From positions 1-40,319 of the forward strand of contig JAPPKD010000245.1 in the NCBI GenBank assembly GCA_028820215.1: DNA of 40,319 nucleotides, read 5' to 3'. The position numbers were made by a program, and so were the translations under genes. Shown here in pieces: positions 7,694-15,910 of the stretch. Origin of the DNA: Spirochaetaceae bacterium (GTDB taxonomy: Bacteria > Spirochaetota > Spirochaetia > SZUA-6 > Bin103). Position 1 is the stretch's first letter. Each line of letters opens with the position of its first letter. The notes under the pieces are model-generated. The model saw only the letters and a program-made list of their open reading frames with translations, was not told the DNA's origin and made no database searches.

Positions 7694-10600
7694 CTACGTC
7701 TGGTCGGCCGGCGGCGCAAGATCGACCGCCCAGTCCCTGAGTTGAGCGGTATCGAGAACAGATTGATCTAGTAGCGTGAGTAGCTCTTCCTGGCGAGGCT
7801 GACCGAACACGACGCGGTAGGCGGCGAGTTGACGCTTGAGGCGGTCGAACGCCTCGACTTCGGTCGTGTACGGAAGCTGCGGGACATCGCGCTGTACCTT
7901 GTACTCGCCTGGGGCGATCCAGTGCGGCACGAGGTCGCTGGCATCGGCGTCGCGGGCGGCCTGTTCAGCAAGGTCAAAGACCAGGCGCCAGATGTCATCG
8001 CCGGCACGCCAGGACCGAAGCGCGTCCAAACCGTGGGAAGCCGCGACGTTGCGGCGAACCGCGTGGCCTTTGTAGCGATGGACGCGGCCCTCTCGCTGCT
8101 CAAGGTCTACAGGACTGCCTGGCAGGTTCCAGTGGATCAGCCGGTGGCACCAAGGGTGGAAGTCGAGTCCTTCCTGTCCGATCGACGTGCTGGCCAACAC
8201 GAAGGGACGGAACGGACTGTTGAATGCGGCTCTGGCGACATCCGGGCTGATGGACTCGCCGTCGTCACTCTGGATGTGGCCGAAGCGTAGGGCGAACACG
8301 GTGCGTACACGGATGGCCTCACGTTCGATGGATCCGTTCTGAGCCTGGAAGAACTCGGCGTGGACCCGAGCACGTAGCGGGTTCACTATCTGGACGAGCT
8401 TTCTGACGCATCTTCCGGCGATGTCGTCGGCGCTGGCGTCTTCGGACCACGACTCCTGGTCCCAGAGCATGTGCCAGTGTTCGTCGAGGACCGCCTGCAG
8501 GTTGCCCTGCTGACAGTAGCGGAGCACCAGCCGCCAATAGGCGTCCTCATCGCTCCGGACCCCAGGATCAGCCGCGAGCTGGCGAAGCAGCGCGATTACG
8601 GCGGGCCGGTTGAACAGATGCCAGAAGGCTTCGGCGATCCTCACCGCGAGCCGACGTCGTACGTCGTCGCTGGTTTCCGTCGGCGACCTGAGACAGCGTG
8701 ACGCCAGAATCGCTGGCGAGCCGAGCGCGACCTCTGTCAGCAGGTCCGCCAGACCCGGTGGGCGCCGGCCGAGCGCTCGTGGCTCGACAGCAAGCATTTC
8801 GTCAACGTACGCCCGGAAGACTTCCGGATTTGGCTGCGGCAGAGGCTTGTCGTCGGACGACGACTGCGGGTCGCCGTCACCGTCACGCCAAGCACGCAGG
8901 AAAGTTCGCAGCTCCGGATCCAGCAGGAGCGGGGCCAACCACTCCCAACGGTCGTCGATGGATCCGCCCTGCGGTGCTGGGAGGCGTGGGTCCGACAGGA
9001 GTTCTTCGACTCGGTCCCGTACCCAGGCTCGCCGATCCCATCCGGCCGGCGCCTCAAGCGGATGCACCCTATCCGCCAAAGGCAGGCAGGGCAGCATCAA
9101 GAGGAAGAGCCGGTAACGGGACAGAAGGCCGGACTTCGACTGCGTGAGCCTCAATAACGGCGACTGCTTTTCATCCGGTCTCTTGTAGGAACCGATCCGG
9201 CGTCCCATCATCCGTCGTTCCGCCTCGTAGCTCAGGATCGCGCTCACGACGTCAGGCACGACATTCCAGGCAGAGAACAGAAGGCGTTTCGTCGTTCCAT
9301 CCTTACCCTTGAACGGTCCTTCGAGCGGCCAGTACGGCAGCGTCGGCGGCATCCACAGCAGGCGCCAGAGTCCCCCGTCGAGCAGCTCGCCCGCGAGGTC
9401 CCGCAGCTTGGCGTGCCCGGGGTCGACCTGAGACCACGATTGCAGCGTCCTGGCGGTCAGGAAAGACGATTCTTGTTGCTTGAGTGCTTCGACAACCTGG
9501 TCCGGTGCGCTGATGGCGTCGACCAGATCGTTGAACTTGTAGCCGCGCATGAAGTGCGCTAGGTAGGGAGCCGACTTCCAGAACGGCATCGGATCGCGGT
9601 CGCCAACGGCGCGGAATAGCGCGGCGGCTGCGATGTACTGGCGCACGTCCGTCGCGGTGATCCTAGCCTGGAACCGGTTCTCCGTCACCATCGCGTCCCT
9701 GTCCTCGCTCGCCGCGACGCGCTCCGTGCGAGCCATCACGTTGCGCAGGGAAGCCTCCACGTCGAGCTTCGCCTCCTCGACTTCCTCTGTCTGTCCCGGT
9801 TCGCCGGCGGCGCGCTTCAGCGCCGCGCCAAAGCGAAGGAGCTGATGCTTGACCGCGTCGACGCGAGTATCATCCTCGCCGAAGAGGAACCGCGTCGTGG
9901 CTACGAAGTCCTCGTAGTGATCTTCGCGATCGATCTCCGCATCGGCAGTATAGAGCCTGTACGGCGTTGCGGAGAGCAGCAGTGTGCGCACGCGCTTGCC
10001 GTCGGGGGCCCTGGCCCGGAACAGCGCCTGCGCAAGCTCCACCGCGGAATCGCGATCCGCGTTACGCGGATCGAGCAACGACTTGAAGCGCTGGAACTCG
10101 TCCAGGATGACGAGGTCGGGCTCGAGGGCTCCGACACACACGTCGGCCAGCAGGTTGCGCAGCTTTTTGATCACCTGATCGCGCCGCGACCGCGCCGGGT
10201 CGGGCCAGTCCTCCCGGTAGCGGCGGAACCACGTGTCCAGGACTTCGCGCAGTTCCTCCGGAAGATCCGCGCGCTCGTTGAACCTGGCGTCAAACCGTTT
10301 GCGGATGTCCTCATCTATGGGACGGCTTTCGCCTGCCAAGCCCTTCCGCCAGTCATTCTTGTTGGCGATCCTTCCCTGCAAGAGGTTCATGAGCGCCGTG
10401 CGGTGACCGATCAGCGGTGCGAGCAGGGCGAACAGCACCTCACGTTCCTGTCGCTGGCCGCTGGAGTTTCCCATGTTGAACGACGTACCGGGCGTAAAGC
10501 TGATAAAGTTCAGCCTGCTGCCAGCCAGGCCGGGCTGGCCTTCGCGGGGCGCCAGTTGCGTTGCCAGCATCGTGAGGCGGGTCGCGAGTGCGAAGGATTG

Positions 10601-10888
10601 TTCGTCGGCGCCGCCAATTTGGAGCTTGGGCAGGTTGGCGCGGGCTATACTCCCGTTGCTGCAGATGTAGATGATGTCGATCCGCGGGACGTCGTCCCAC
10701 AGGTGATCGATGGTTCGGGCAATGATGCCGCGCGCGACCAGCGTTTTGCCGAGACCCACCTCGTCGGCAACCAGAAAGCGGCCGGTGCTGTCCTGTGCCT
10801 CGAACAGCCGGTGGAACGCGTGATCCACCGTGCGCCGTTGAAACGGCTTGAGCCGCTCGAGATTGGCGTCGACGGATGGTCGCTTCAT
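7694..10888 (-). CDS. Large SNF2/superfamily 2 helicase-like ATPase of a three-gene defence-type operon
   Basis: A 1064-residue ATPase with both RecA lobes. Lobe 1 has an early KPFQRRTVDHAF (14-25), Walker A DEVGLGKT (42-49), Walker B DEFQ (263-266, DEAH-like with Q) and motif III LLLSATPY (303-310). Lobe 2 has motif V STSIGQEGLDFH (900-911) and motif VI QREGRVHR (931-938). Complete motifs imply an active DNA or RNA translocase. The ~590 residues between the lobes are much longer than in ordinary SF2 enzymes and have no domain I recognise. The ATG at 10888 overlaps the stop of the phospholipase-D-like gene by four bases (ATGA), so it is translated in step with it as the last gene of the operon. 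A nuclease-coupled role in defence is inference. Confidence 0.85.
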   Translation of the reverse strand: MKRPSVDANLERLKPFQRRTVDHAFHRLFEAQDSTGRFLVADEVGLGKTLVARGIIARTIDHLWDDVPRIDIIYICSNGSIARANLPKLQIGGADEQSFALATRLTMLATQLAPREGQPGLAGSRLNFISFTPGTSFNMGNSSGQRQEREVLFALLAPLIGHRTALMNLLQGRIANKNDWRKGLAGESRPIDEDIRKRFDARFNERADLPEELREVLDTWFRRYREDWPDPARSRRDQVIKKLRNLLADVCVGALEPDLVILDEFQRFKSLLDPRNADRDSAVELAQALFRARAPDGKRVRTLLLSATPYRLYTADAEIDREDHYEDFVATTRFLFGEDDTRVDAVKHQLLRFGAALKRAAGEPGQTEEVEEAKLDVEASLRNVMARTERVAASEDRDAMVTENRFQARITATDVRQYIAAAALFRAVGDRDPMPFWKSAPYLAHFMRGYKFNDLVDAISAPDQVVEALKQQESSFLTARTLQSWSQVDPGHAKLRDLAGELLDGGLWRLLWMPPTLPYWPLEGPFKGKDGTTKRLLFSAWNVVPDVVSAILSYEAERRMMGRRIGSYKRPDEKQSPLLRLTQSKSGLLSRYRLFLLMLPCLPLADRVHPLEAPAGWDRRAWVRDRVEELLSDPRLPAPQGGSIDDRWEWLAPLLLDPELRTFLRAWRDGDGDPQSSSDDKPLPQPNPEVFRAYVDEMLAVEPRALGRRPPGLADLLTEVALGSPAILASRCLRSPTETSDDVRRRLAVRIAEAFWHLFNRPAVIALLRQLAADPGVRSDEDAYWRLVLRYCQQGNLQAVLDEHWHMLWDQESWSEDASADDIAGRCVRKLVQIVNPLRARVHAEFFQAQNGSIEREAIRVRTVFALRFGHIQSDDGESISPDVARAAFNSPFRPFVLASTSIGQEGLDFHPWCHRLIHWNLPGSPVDLEQREGRVHRYKGHAVRRNVAASHGLDALRSWRAGDDIWRLVFDLAEQAARDADASDLVPHWIAPGEYKVQRDVPQLPYTTEVEAFDRLKRQLAAYRVVFGQPRQEELLTLLDQSVLDTAQLRDWAVDLAPPADQT

Positions 10889-12732
10889 CGGCGTGGTTCC
10901 GCGAGTACTTCTTCAATGGCCGTCCAGATCTCGAACAGATCGTCTGGCACGATCCTCCGCCCCTCATCGGACTTTCGAAGATCGTCGATCAACCTGCGAA
11001 CCGGCTTGAGCCGGTCAGGATGCCGGGCCGCGGTGCGGACCAGGTCGTCGAGCAGGGTGTCGCCACCACCTCCGATACCCCAGTCGGCGCGAGATGGATC
11101 GTCTCCCTCGCCAGTCGCCCAGTCGGTCGTGGCGTCGAGACCGCTGAGCAGCGCGCGCAGGAATCGCAGGAACTTTCCAGGGCTGTCCAGCAGCGATCGG
11201 AGCACTTGGTGCAAGCGGTCGGCTGGCATTCCTTCCGCGGGAAGTCGCAGCGTCAGGCGGATGTCGTCCACCCCGCGCACCGGCATGTACAGGCGGAAGG
11301 CGACAAATGCCGTCAGCCACGCCACCGGCACCCTCCAGCTCGGTGGTGCGTCGGTTGGGAAGGCATCTCCCTCGGGAATGGAGATAGGCCAGGCGACGGC
11401 CTCGACGTCGTCGGGCAGCGTTACGGAACCTGCGATTGTCAGCCGCCAGAGATCACCTTCGGGGGCGCAGGTTACGCGCAGATCGGCGTTCACGAGGGCG
11501 TCGCGAGCCGCCTCAAGGCGCGCCTGCGCGCTGGTCACGCCGGCGTCCAGCGGCTGCGGTTCGGTTCGTTCATACGGTACGCACAGCTTCAGGAATCCGT
11601 CGAGGAAACGATCGATGCCGTGACCGCTGGCGCCGCCCTTGCGGCCCTTGCGTCCCGTCATCGACGCCATCACCTCGACGTTACTGCCGGCGAACGCCGC
11701 TGCGGTCAGGTTCGCCGAACCCAGGTACCAAGTGACGTCGAAACCGTGCTCCACGGCGAACATCTTCGCGTGCAGTCCGGCCGGGCGCGCGCCGACCACC
11801 GGCTCTGGACCATCCAGGCCGGCCTCGTCCTCCGACTCTCCCTGTGCGGTGGCGTCCAGGACAAGTCTCTCGTTCCAGTCGTCCAGTGCGTCTTCCGACA
11901 GTTTGTCGAGTTCCTCTCGCCGGCTCACGAGTATCCGCTCACTGTCGCTCAGCCTGCTTACCGCGTCCAACCCAGTAGGATTGACAAATGGCGCTATGGC
12001 GAGGGTGCGGTATCCGCTGGACGGTGGCTGCCAAGTCCGGCGGTGTCGTGACAGTCCGAGCGCGCGGAACACAATCGGCGAATCGAACCCGTCGGGGGCA
12101 GGGAACGCTACGCGCGCAACTTGGTCGGCCAGCGCCTGGACACGCTCGGCGACGCCCGGATCCATCCGGGTCATGGCTGCGGATAGGTGAGGTAGGACTG
12201 ACAGGAAGTCGCCCAGCGGCCGGCTCGCCGCGACGCGGCGCTTGCCACCGCGGGGCGACGCCTCGCTCGCCAACGCCACGTCCCAAGAGCGGTCAAATGT
12301 CAGGTTTCGCGACAGGATGGCCACCCGCAAGAGGTCTGGTAACGCTGCATCCTCCGCATCACTCGAGTCGGCAGTGAAACGCGCGACCCACACTTTGGGA
12401 TGAAAGCGGCCCCCGTTCGGGGCGCGCACGGCATGCACGCTCGGCTCCAGCATCGAGTACAACGGCCGCGCCCCCCGCGGAATCGCGATCCCCGTCTCGT
12501 CGACGAAGACATGGACGCGGTCGCCGGCTTCCCGTATCGCCTGGTGCAGCCGCAATGGATCGGCCAGCAGTTCCTCCAACCCCCCGTCCGGATGAGAGAG
12601 CAGCGAGACGGGCAAAGCGAGCAACGCTTCCAAGTCGAGCGTGTAAGTGGTCAGCACCGCGAAGTCCAGGCCGTAGCCGCTTGGTGGCCGGATCAGCTCA
12701 AAGGCGACGGTTCGCGAGTCGGGAAGGAGCAT
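10885..12732 (-). CDS. Phospholipase-D-like (HKD) protein, candidate nuclease of the operon
   Basis: A 615-residue protein with two HKD-type half-sites. The first has HPK at 111-113 and SRNLT at 141-145. The second has HAK at 321-323 and GSANLT at 338-343. These are the catalytic His and Lys plus the Asn/Ser of the phospholipase D superfamily, which includes the BfiI-type nucleases and DISARM DrmC. Paired motifs in one chain should build a complete active site. The ~260-residue C-terminal part is unrecognised. No signal peptide or membrane segment is seen, favouring nucleic acid over lipid as substrate. Its ATG at 12732 shares a base with the DUF6361 stop (TGATG) and its stop overlaps the helicase start (ATGA). 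Confidence 0.8.
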   Translation of the reverse strand: MLLPDSRTVAFELIRPPSGYGLDFAVLTTYTLDLEALLALPVSLLSHPDGGLEELLADPLRLHQAIREAGDRVHVFVDETGIAIPRGARPLYSMLEPSVHAVRAPNGGRFHPKVWVARFTADSSDAEDAALPDLLRVAILSRNLTFDRSWDVALASEASPRGGKRRVAASRPLGDFLSVLPHLSAAMTRMDPGVAERVQALADQVARVAFPAPDGFDSPIVFRALGLSRHRRTWQPPSSGYRTLAIAPFVNPTGLDAVSRLSDSERILVSRREELDKLSEDALDDWNERLVLDATAQGESEDEAGLDGPEPVVGARPAGLHAKMFAVEHGFDVTWYLGSANLTAAAFAGSNVEVMASMTGRKGRKGGASGHGIDRFLDGFLKLCVPYERTEPQPLDAGVTSAQARLEAARDALVNADLRVTCAPEGDLWRLTIAGSVTLPDDVEAVAWPISIPEGDAFPTDAPPSWRVPVAWLTAFVAFRLYMPVRGVDDIRLTLRLPAEGMPADRLHQVLRSLLDSPGKFLRFLRALLSGLDATTDWATGEGDDPSRADWGIGGGGDTLLDDLVRTAARHPDRLKPVRRLIDDLRKSDEGRRIVPDDLFEIWTAIEEVLAEPRR

Positions 12733-13940
12733 CAGGCGGCAAGTCCCTGGTGTAGGTCCATCATGAACTGCCGAACGCGAACCCAGCGGAAGTCCATGCG
12801 ACCGACGCCGACGCCCGGAGCCCAGTCCCGCAGGCGGTTCGGGTTCATGAGCCGCGCCCGTGGACCCTTGAGGCGTAGCTCGCGCTGGGTAACCAGCGTC
12901 CGCAATTCACGGTCATCCGCGACCATTCCAGGATCCACTTCAGGGATCCGGCGCGACCAGTTCTCGATGAAGCGGCGTTGCGGAGGCCGGAGGCTTCTAC
13001 CGCCACTGACGACCAGGTCCCAGAGCGCTTCGGGCTTGTATTGCTGGTCCTCGGCGGCCTCCCGTGCGGCCCACTCCGCGAGTGCCCCGCGATAGGCCTC
13101 GATCAAGTCATCCTCTTCGGTTTCCAGTTCGTCGCGGCGGCGTTCCGCGACGAGCAAGTTGTAGAGCAGCGGCATTCCCTCGACGTGGAGCGAGAAGCGC
13201 CTTGCCAACTCCACAATGTGGGTAATGCAGCTTGGCGCGCGAAGCGCATCCGGATCGTCCCAGAAGTCTTCGGCTGGCGCCACCGACCCGTTTCGGGCCA
13301 GCCATGCCAGGAGGGTGCCGGCGCATCGTTCCTCCAGGCGGCCGCGGAGGAAGTCCGCATCTTTGGCTCTCAACGCGAACGACGCCTCCCAGGGGAACCT
13401 GCGCGGGGCCGCGGGCAGCCTGGGATGCCAGTTCGGCTCACGGCTCCAGACGACGCCCGGGTCGTCAGCGCGCCCGTCGCCGGTGTGACGGTCCGCCAGC
13501 GACGCGAAGCGCGAGTGGTACCAGCCCTGGCTCTGCGGATGCCTGAAAATGCCCCACCGCGTCAGCGCGCTCCAGTAGAGCGTGCTCGGCAGCCGAACCA
13601 GCCCACCGCGCGCGACGATGCCGATGATGCCCTCATTGTTATCGCTGCGCTCCAGCGGTCGGATCAGGTCGATCTCCTTGCTCCGCGCGACCTGTTCCAC
13701 CTCGGCGGAGTTGACCCGCTTCTCCTCTAGCTGCTGGTACATCCACGGAATGAAGAGCACGTACCGAAGCCGCGTCTGGATGTACGACGTTCCAGGAAAC
13801 AGCGCGTCCGAGACCGTGTCGCGCAGACTCCCGAGACCCATCTCGTCGAGCGTGCCCTGCTCACTGAACAGGTCAAGCACCCGCCGCATCTTGTCGCGGT
13901 CGCTCGCCGTCAGATCGATCCAGGTCAACGTCGGTTGCAT
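12732..13940 (-). CDS. DUF6361-family protein, first gene of the helicase/PLD operon
   Basis: A 402-residue protein beginning QPTLTWIDLTASDR and continuing with LDLFSEQGTLDE, LFPGTSYIQTR and YVLFIPWMYQQLE. I recognise this start as the DUF6361 family, which has no activity assigned that I know of. It is rich in Arg, Trp and Asp and predicted soluble. The C-terminal segment (RMNPNRLRDW-type; 370-390) may be a binding surface. It heads the operon and is coupled to the phospholipase-D-like gene by TGATG, so fixed stoichiometry is likely. A role in target recognition or complex assembly is a guess from its position. The ATG at 13940 is the first in-frame start after a TAA at about 13995-13997 and has no clear Shine-Dalgarno. 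Confidence 0.75.
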   Translation of the reverse strand: MQPTLTWIDLTASDRDKMRRVLDLFSEQGTLDEMGLGSLRDTVSDALFPGTSYIQTRLRYVLFIPWMYQQLEEKRVNSAEVEQVARSKEIDLIRPLERSDNNEGIIGIVARGGLVRLPSTLYWSALTRWGIFRHPQSQGWYHSRFASLADRHTGDGRADDPGVVWSREPNWHPRLPAAPRRFPWEASFALRAKDADFLRGRLEERCAGTLLAWLARNGSVAPAEDFWDDPDALRAPSCITHIVELARRFSLHVEGMPLLYNLLVAERRRDELETEEDDLIEAYRGALAEWAAREAAEDQQYKPEALWDLVVSGGRSLRPPQRRFIENWSRRIPEVDPGMVADDRELRTLVTQRELRLKGPRARLMNPNRLRDWAPGVGVGRMDFRWVRVRQFMMDLHQGLAA

Positions 13941-13987
13941 GCAGATGTCGCAGTCTTCGGGCGCACTGCATCGAGCGAAATACGCAC

Positions 13988-14003
13988 GACCATATTAATG
14001 GTC
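13988..14003 (-). promoter_or_regulatory. Candidate promoter/operator of the DUF6361-PLD-helicase operon
   Basis: GACCAT-ATTA-ATGGTC is a perfect 6-4-6 inverted repeat in an AT-rich patch, 48-63 bases upstream of the DUF6361 ATG. On the - strand it contains TAATAT, usable as a -10, so a repressor bound here would block the promoter. No regulator gene is adjacent. The remainder of 13941-14103 shows nothing else. Confidence 0.4.
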
Positions 14004-14103
14004 AGCGGATGGACGCCGGGGTTACTGTGCGCGAAGCGGGAGTGTGGGACCCAGTCGATGACGGACACTTGTTGACGTCGAGTGATGGACGATTCGGCGC
14101 GTC

Positions 14104-14976
14104 CTATCGGTCCGGGATGCTGCCCTGCCCGACGGGGCGCAATCCCAGCCGCCGCACCTCCTCCCATCGGCCCGGTACGAGGCCGTCGGGGAACTCCGTG
14201 CCGCATGGGCCGCCGCCGTCGGCGTCGCCGAAGTCGTACTCGCGCCTGTCGAAGCGAAGCGTCGGGCGATAGTACCGGGACAGTTCGCGGGCGCTCACCG
14301 GCAGATAGTGGCAGATGAAGCTGCGCCGCCACTCGTGGCCGGAGGCGTTGGGGCGCGAGCCGTGCACGATGCTGCCGCCGAAGAACAGCACGTCGCCGGG
14401 GTCGAGCCGGACCGGGACCGGCGCCAAGCCGGCAGGCGGGCGCACGAAGTGCGTGGTGAAGCTCTCCTCCGGGTCGGCCACCTCGGGACAGGCCACCTCC
14501 ATCGTGTGCGTGCCTGGGCAGACGTACAGGCCGCCGTTCTCGGGGACGGAGCGGTCCACGGCCGTCCACGCCGCGATGCAGGTCTCGGGCCGCACCCGCA
14601 GGTAGTAGTTGTCCTGGTGCAGCGCTTGGCCTTTGGAGCCGGGCGGCTTGAAGTAGAACATCGACTGGGCGGCGATCGGCTCCTCGTCCATCAGCGCCGC
14701 CAGCACCGCCTCGATCCGGGGATCGAGCAGCATGCGCAGCGCCAGATCGTCGAAGCGGTGCGGGTGCATGATGCGCGGGCAGCGCAGGAGCGGATCGTCG
14801 CTGTCGGGGTCGGGGTCCCAGTGGTCGGGAATCGGCTGACCGTCCGCAGTGATGGCCGCGAACCGCTCGGCGCAGGCGTCGATCTCATCGCGACTCCACA
14901 GCCCGCGCAGCACCAGGAAGCCGTCTGTCCGCCACTGCGCCAGTTCCTGGGCGCTCACCGAGACTGCCGCGGTCAT
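14104..14976 (-). CDS. Phytanoyl-CoA dioxygenase (PhyH) family Fe(II)/2-oxoglutarate enzyme
   Basis: A 290-residue non-haem iron oxygenase. The iron-binding triad is visible: H120-x-D122 in ALHQDNYYL and a distal His at 205 in SIVHGSRPN. Arginines follow at 218-219 (HEWRRSF), one of which should hold 2-oxoglutarate. CxAAWTAVD and PGTHTMEVA segments are typical of the family. Substrate is unknown; bacterial PhyH-like enzymes hydroxylate varied small molecules and natural products. ATG 14976 is chosen because the in-frame sequence upstream to 15333 is Arg/Pro-rich and unconserved. It lies on the same strand as the next dioxygenase, 142 bases away, so it may have its own promoter. Confidence 0.88.
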   Translation of the reverse strand: MTAAVSVSAQELAQWRTDGFLVLRGLWSRDEIDACAERFAAITADGQPIPDHWDPDPDSDDPLLRCPRIMHPHRFDDLALRMLLDPRIEAVLAALMDEEPIAAQSMFYFKPPGSKGQALHQDNYYLRVRPETCIAAWTAVDRSVPENGGLYVCPGTHTMEVACPEVADPEESFTTHFVRPPAGLAPVPVRLDPGDVLFFGGSIVHGSRPNASGHEWRRSFICHYLPVSARELSRYYRPTLRFDRREYDFGDADGGGPCGTEFPDGLVPGRWEEVRRLGLRPVGQGSIPDR

Positions 14977-15118
14977 CGCTCGATTACTCTGGCACGGCCG
15001 CACGCGACCTCCAAGGGCATCGGGTGGTGACTGCGCATTACACCATCCCGACCCTGGTCGTCGATCGGTATGAGCCCAGGGAGTGAGCGGGCGGCTCAGC
15101 GGAGTAGCGAGTTGCCGG

Positions 15119-15910
15119 TCAATCCCCGGCACCTTCAGCCGGCGCGACGACCAGGATACCCTCCGGGCCGACCGGCACGCCGTCGTTCTGGCCGGCGAGC
15201 AGCGTCCGCAGCTCGGGCGGTGCGCCGCGAATGACCTCCTCCGGCCACTCCTCGGCCGGTGAGAGCGGCGCGGCCCAGCCGGGACGATAGGAAAGGAACG
15301 CGCTCGGCCGCGGACGCCCGGACCCCATGACACCCCCCGCGTGAATGGTCCGGCAGTGAAACAGCACGGCGTCGCCGGCCTTGGCCAGCACCATGTGCGC
15401 GTCGGAGGCGTGCTCCTCCAGGGAGTTCCGGTTCCGCAGGTCGGCGAATCGGTGGCTGCCGGGAACGACCCACAGCGGCCCCTCGCCGACCTCCAGGTCG
15501 ATGAAGTAGAAGCCCACGTTGCACCACGCCGCCTGCGTGTTGCGCGGATCCGCAGGCGGCGCGAAGCCGGTGTAGTCGCGGTGCAGGATCTGCCGCCCGC
15601 GCGCCAGGTTGTCGTCGCTCTGCTGGACCCAGGTGGCGAACACGCCCTTGAAGAAGCGGATGTCGTCGCCGTAGCAGGCGCGCAGGGCGGCCATCACCGG
15701 CGGGCAGGGGATGATCTCGGCGAGGGTGCCTCCCGGCCAGTGCTCGTCGAACTCCAGGCGGTTGGGCGCATCATCGCCGCAAATCTCCTCGACGATGCGC
15801 GCCACCTGCTCGGGTGTCACCGCGTCCGGAATCCACAGGAAGCCGTGCTCTGCGAAGAAGGCGTGCTGCTCGTGGACGGTCAGGCCGGCGAAGTCCTCGC
15901 GCCGGATCAC
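15119..15910 (-). CDS. Second PhyH-family Fe(II)/2-oxoglutarate dioxygenase
   Basis: A 263-residue dioxygenase only distantly similar to its neighbour. It has H110-R-D112 (ILHRDYTGF), the distal His at 190 (RTIHAGGVMG) and basic residues after it (RPRPSAFLSYRP). WVVPGSHR at 147-154 is a family hallmark. The start is GTG 15910, overlapping the stop of the oxidoreductase gene by four bases (GTGA), which argues for translational coupling and a joint pathway. The longer in-frame extension to 16114 lies inside the oxidoreductase gene and is rejected. Substrate unknown; with the oxidoreductase and adjacent importer, modification of an imported sugar-like compound is plausible. Confidence 0.85.
   Translation of the reverse strand: MIRREDFAGLTVHEQHAFFAEHGFLWIPDAVTPEQVARIVEEICGDDAPNRLEFDEHWPGGTLAEIIPCPPVMAALRACYGDDIRFFKGVFATWVQQSDDNLARGRQILHRDYTGFAPPADPRNTQAAWCNVGFYFIDLEVGEGPLWVVPGSHRFADLRNRNSLEEHASDAHMVLAKAGDAVLFHCRTIHAGGVMGSGRPRPSAFLSYRPGWAAPLSPAEEWPEEVIRGAPPELRTLLAGQNDGVPVGPEGILVVAPAEGAGD

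Noticed and set aside
9845..11623. A 592-codon + strand frame over the helicase and phospholipase-D-like genes
   Set aside because: The - strand proteins there carry complete catalytic motifs and coupled starts; the + frame shows none.
7694..13940. Assignment of the helicase/PLD operon to DISARM or Dpd
   Set aside because: No DUF1998 DrmB, methyltransferase or deazaguanine-modification genes are present, and DUF6361 is not part of those systems as I know them.
13925..14100. A short - strand frame between the dioxygenase and DUF6361 genes
   Set aside because: It is mostly the tail of a frame shifted against the dioxygenase gene; no ribosome site or conserved feature supports it.
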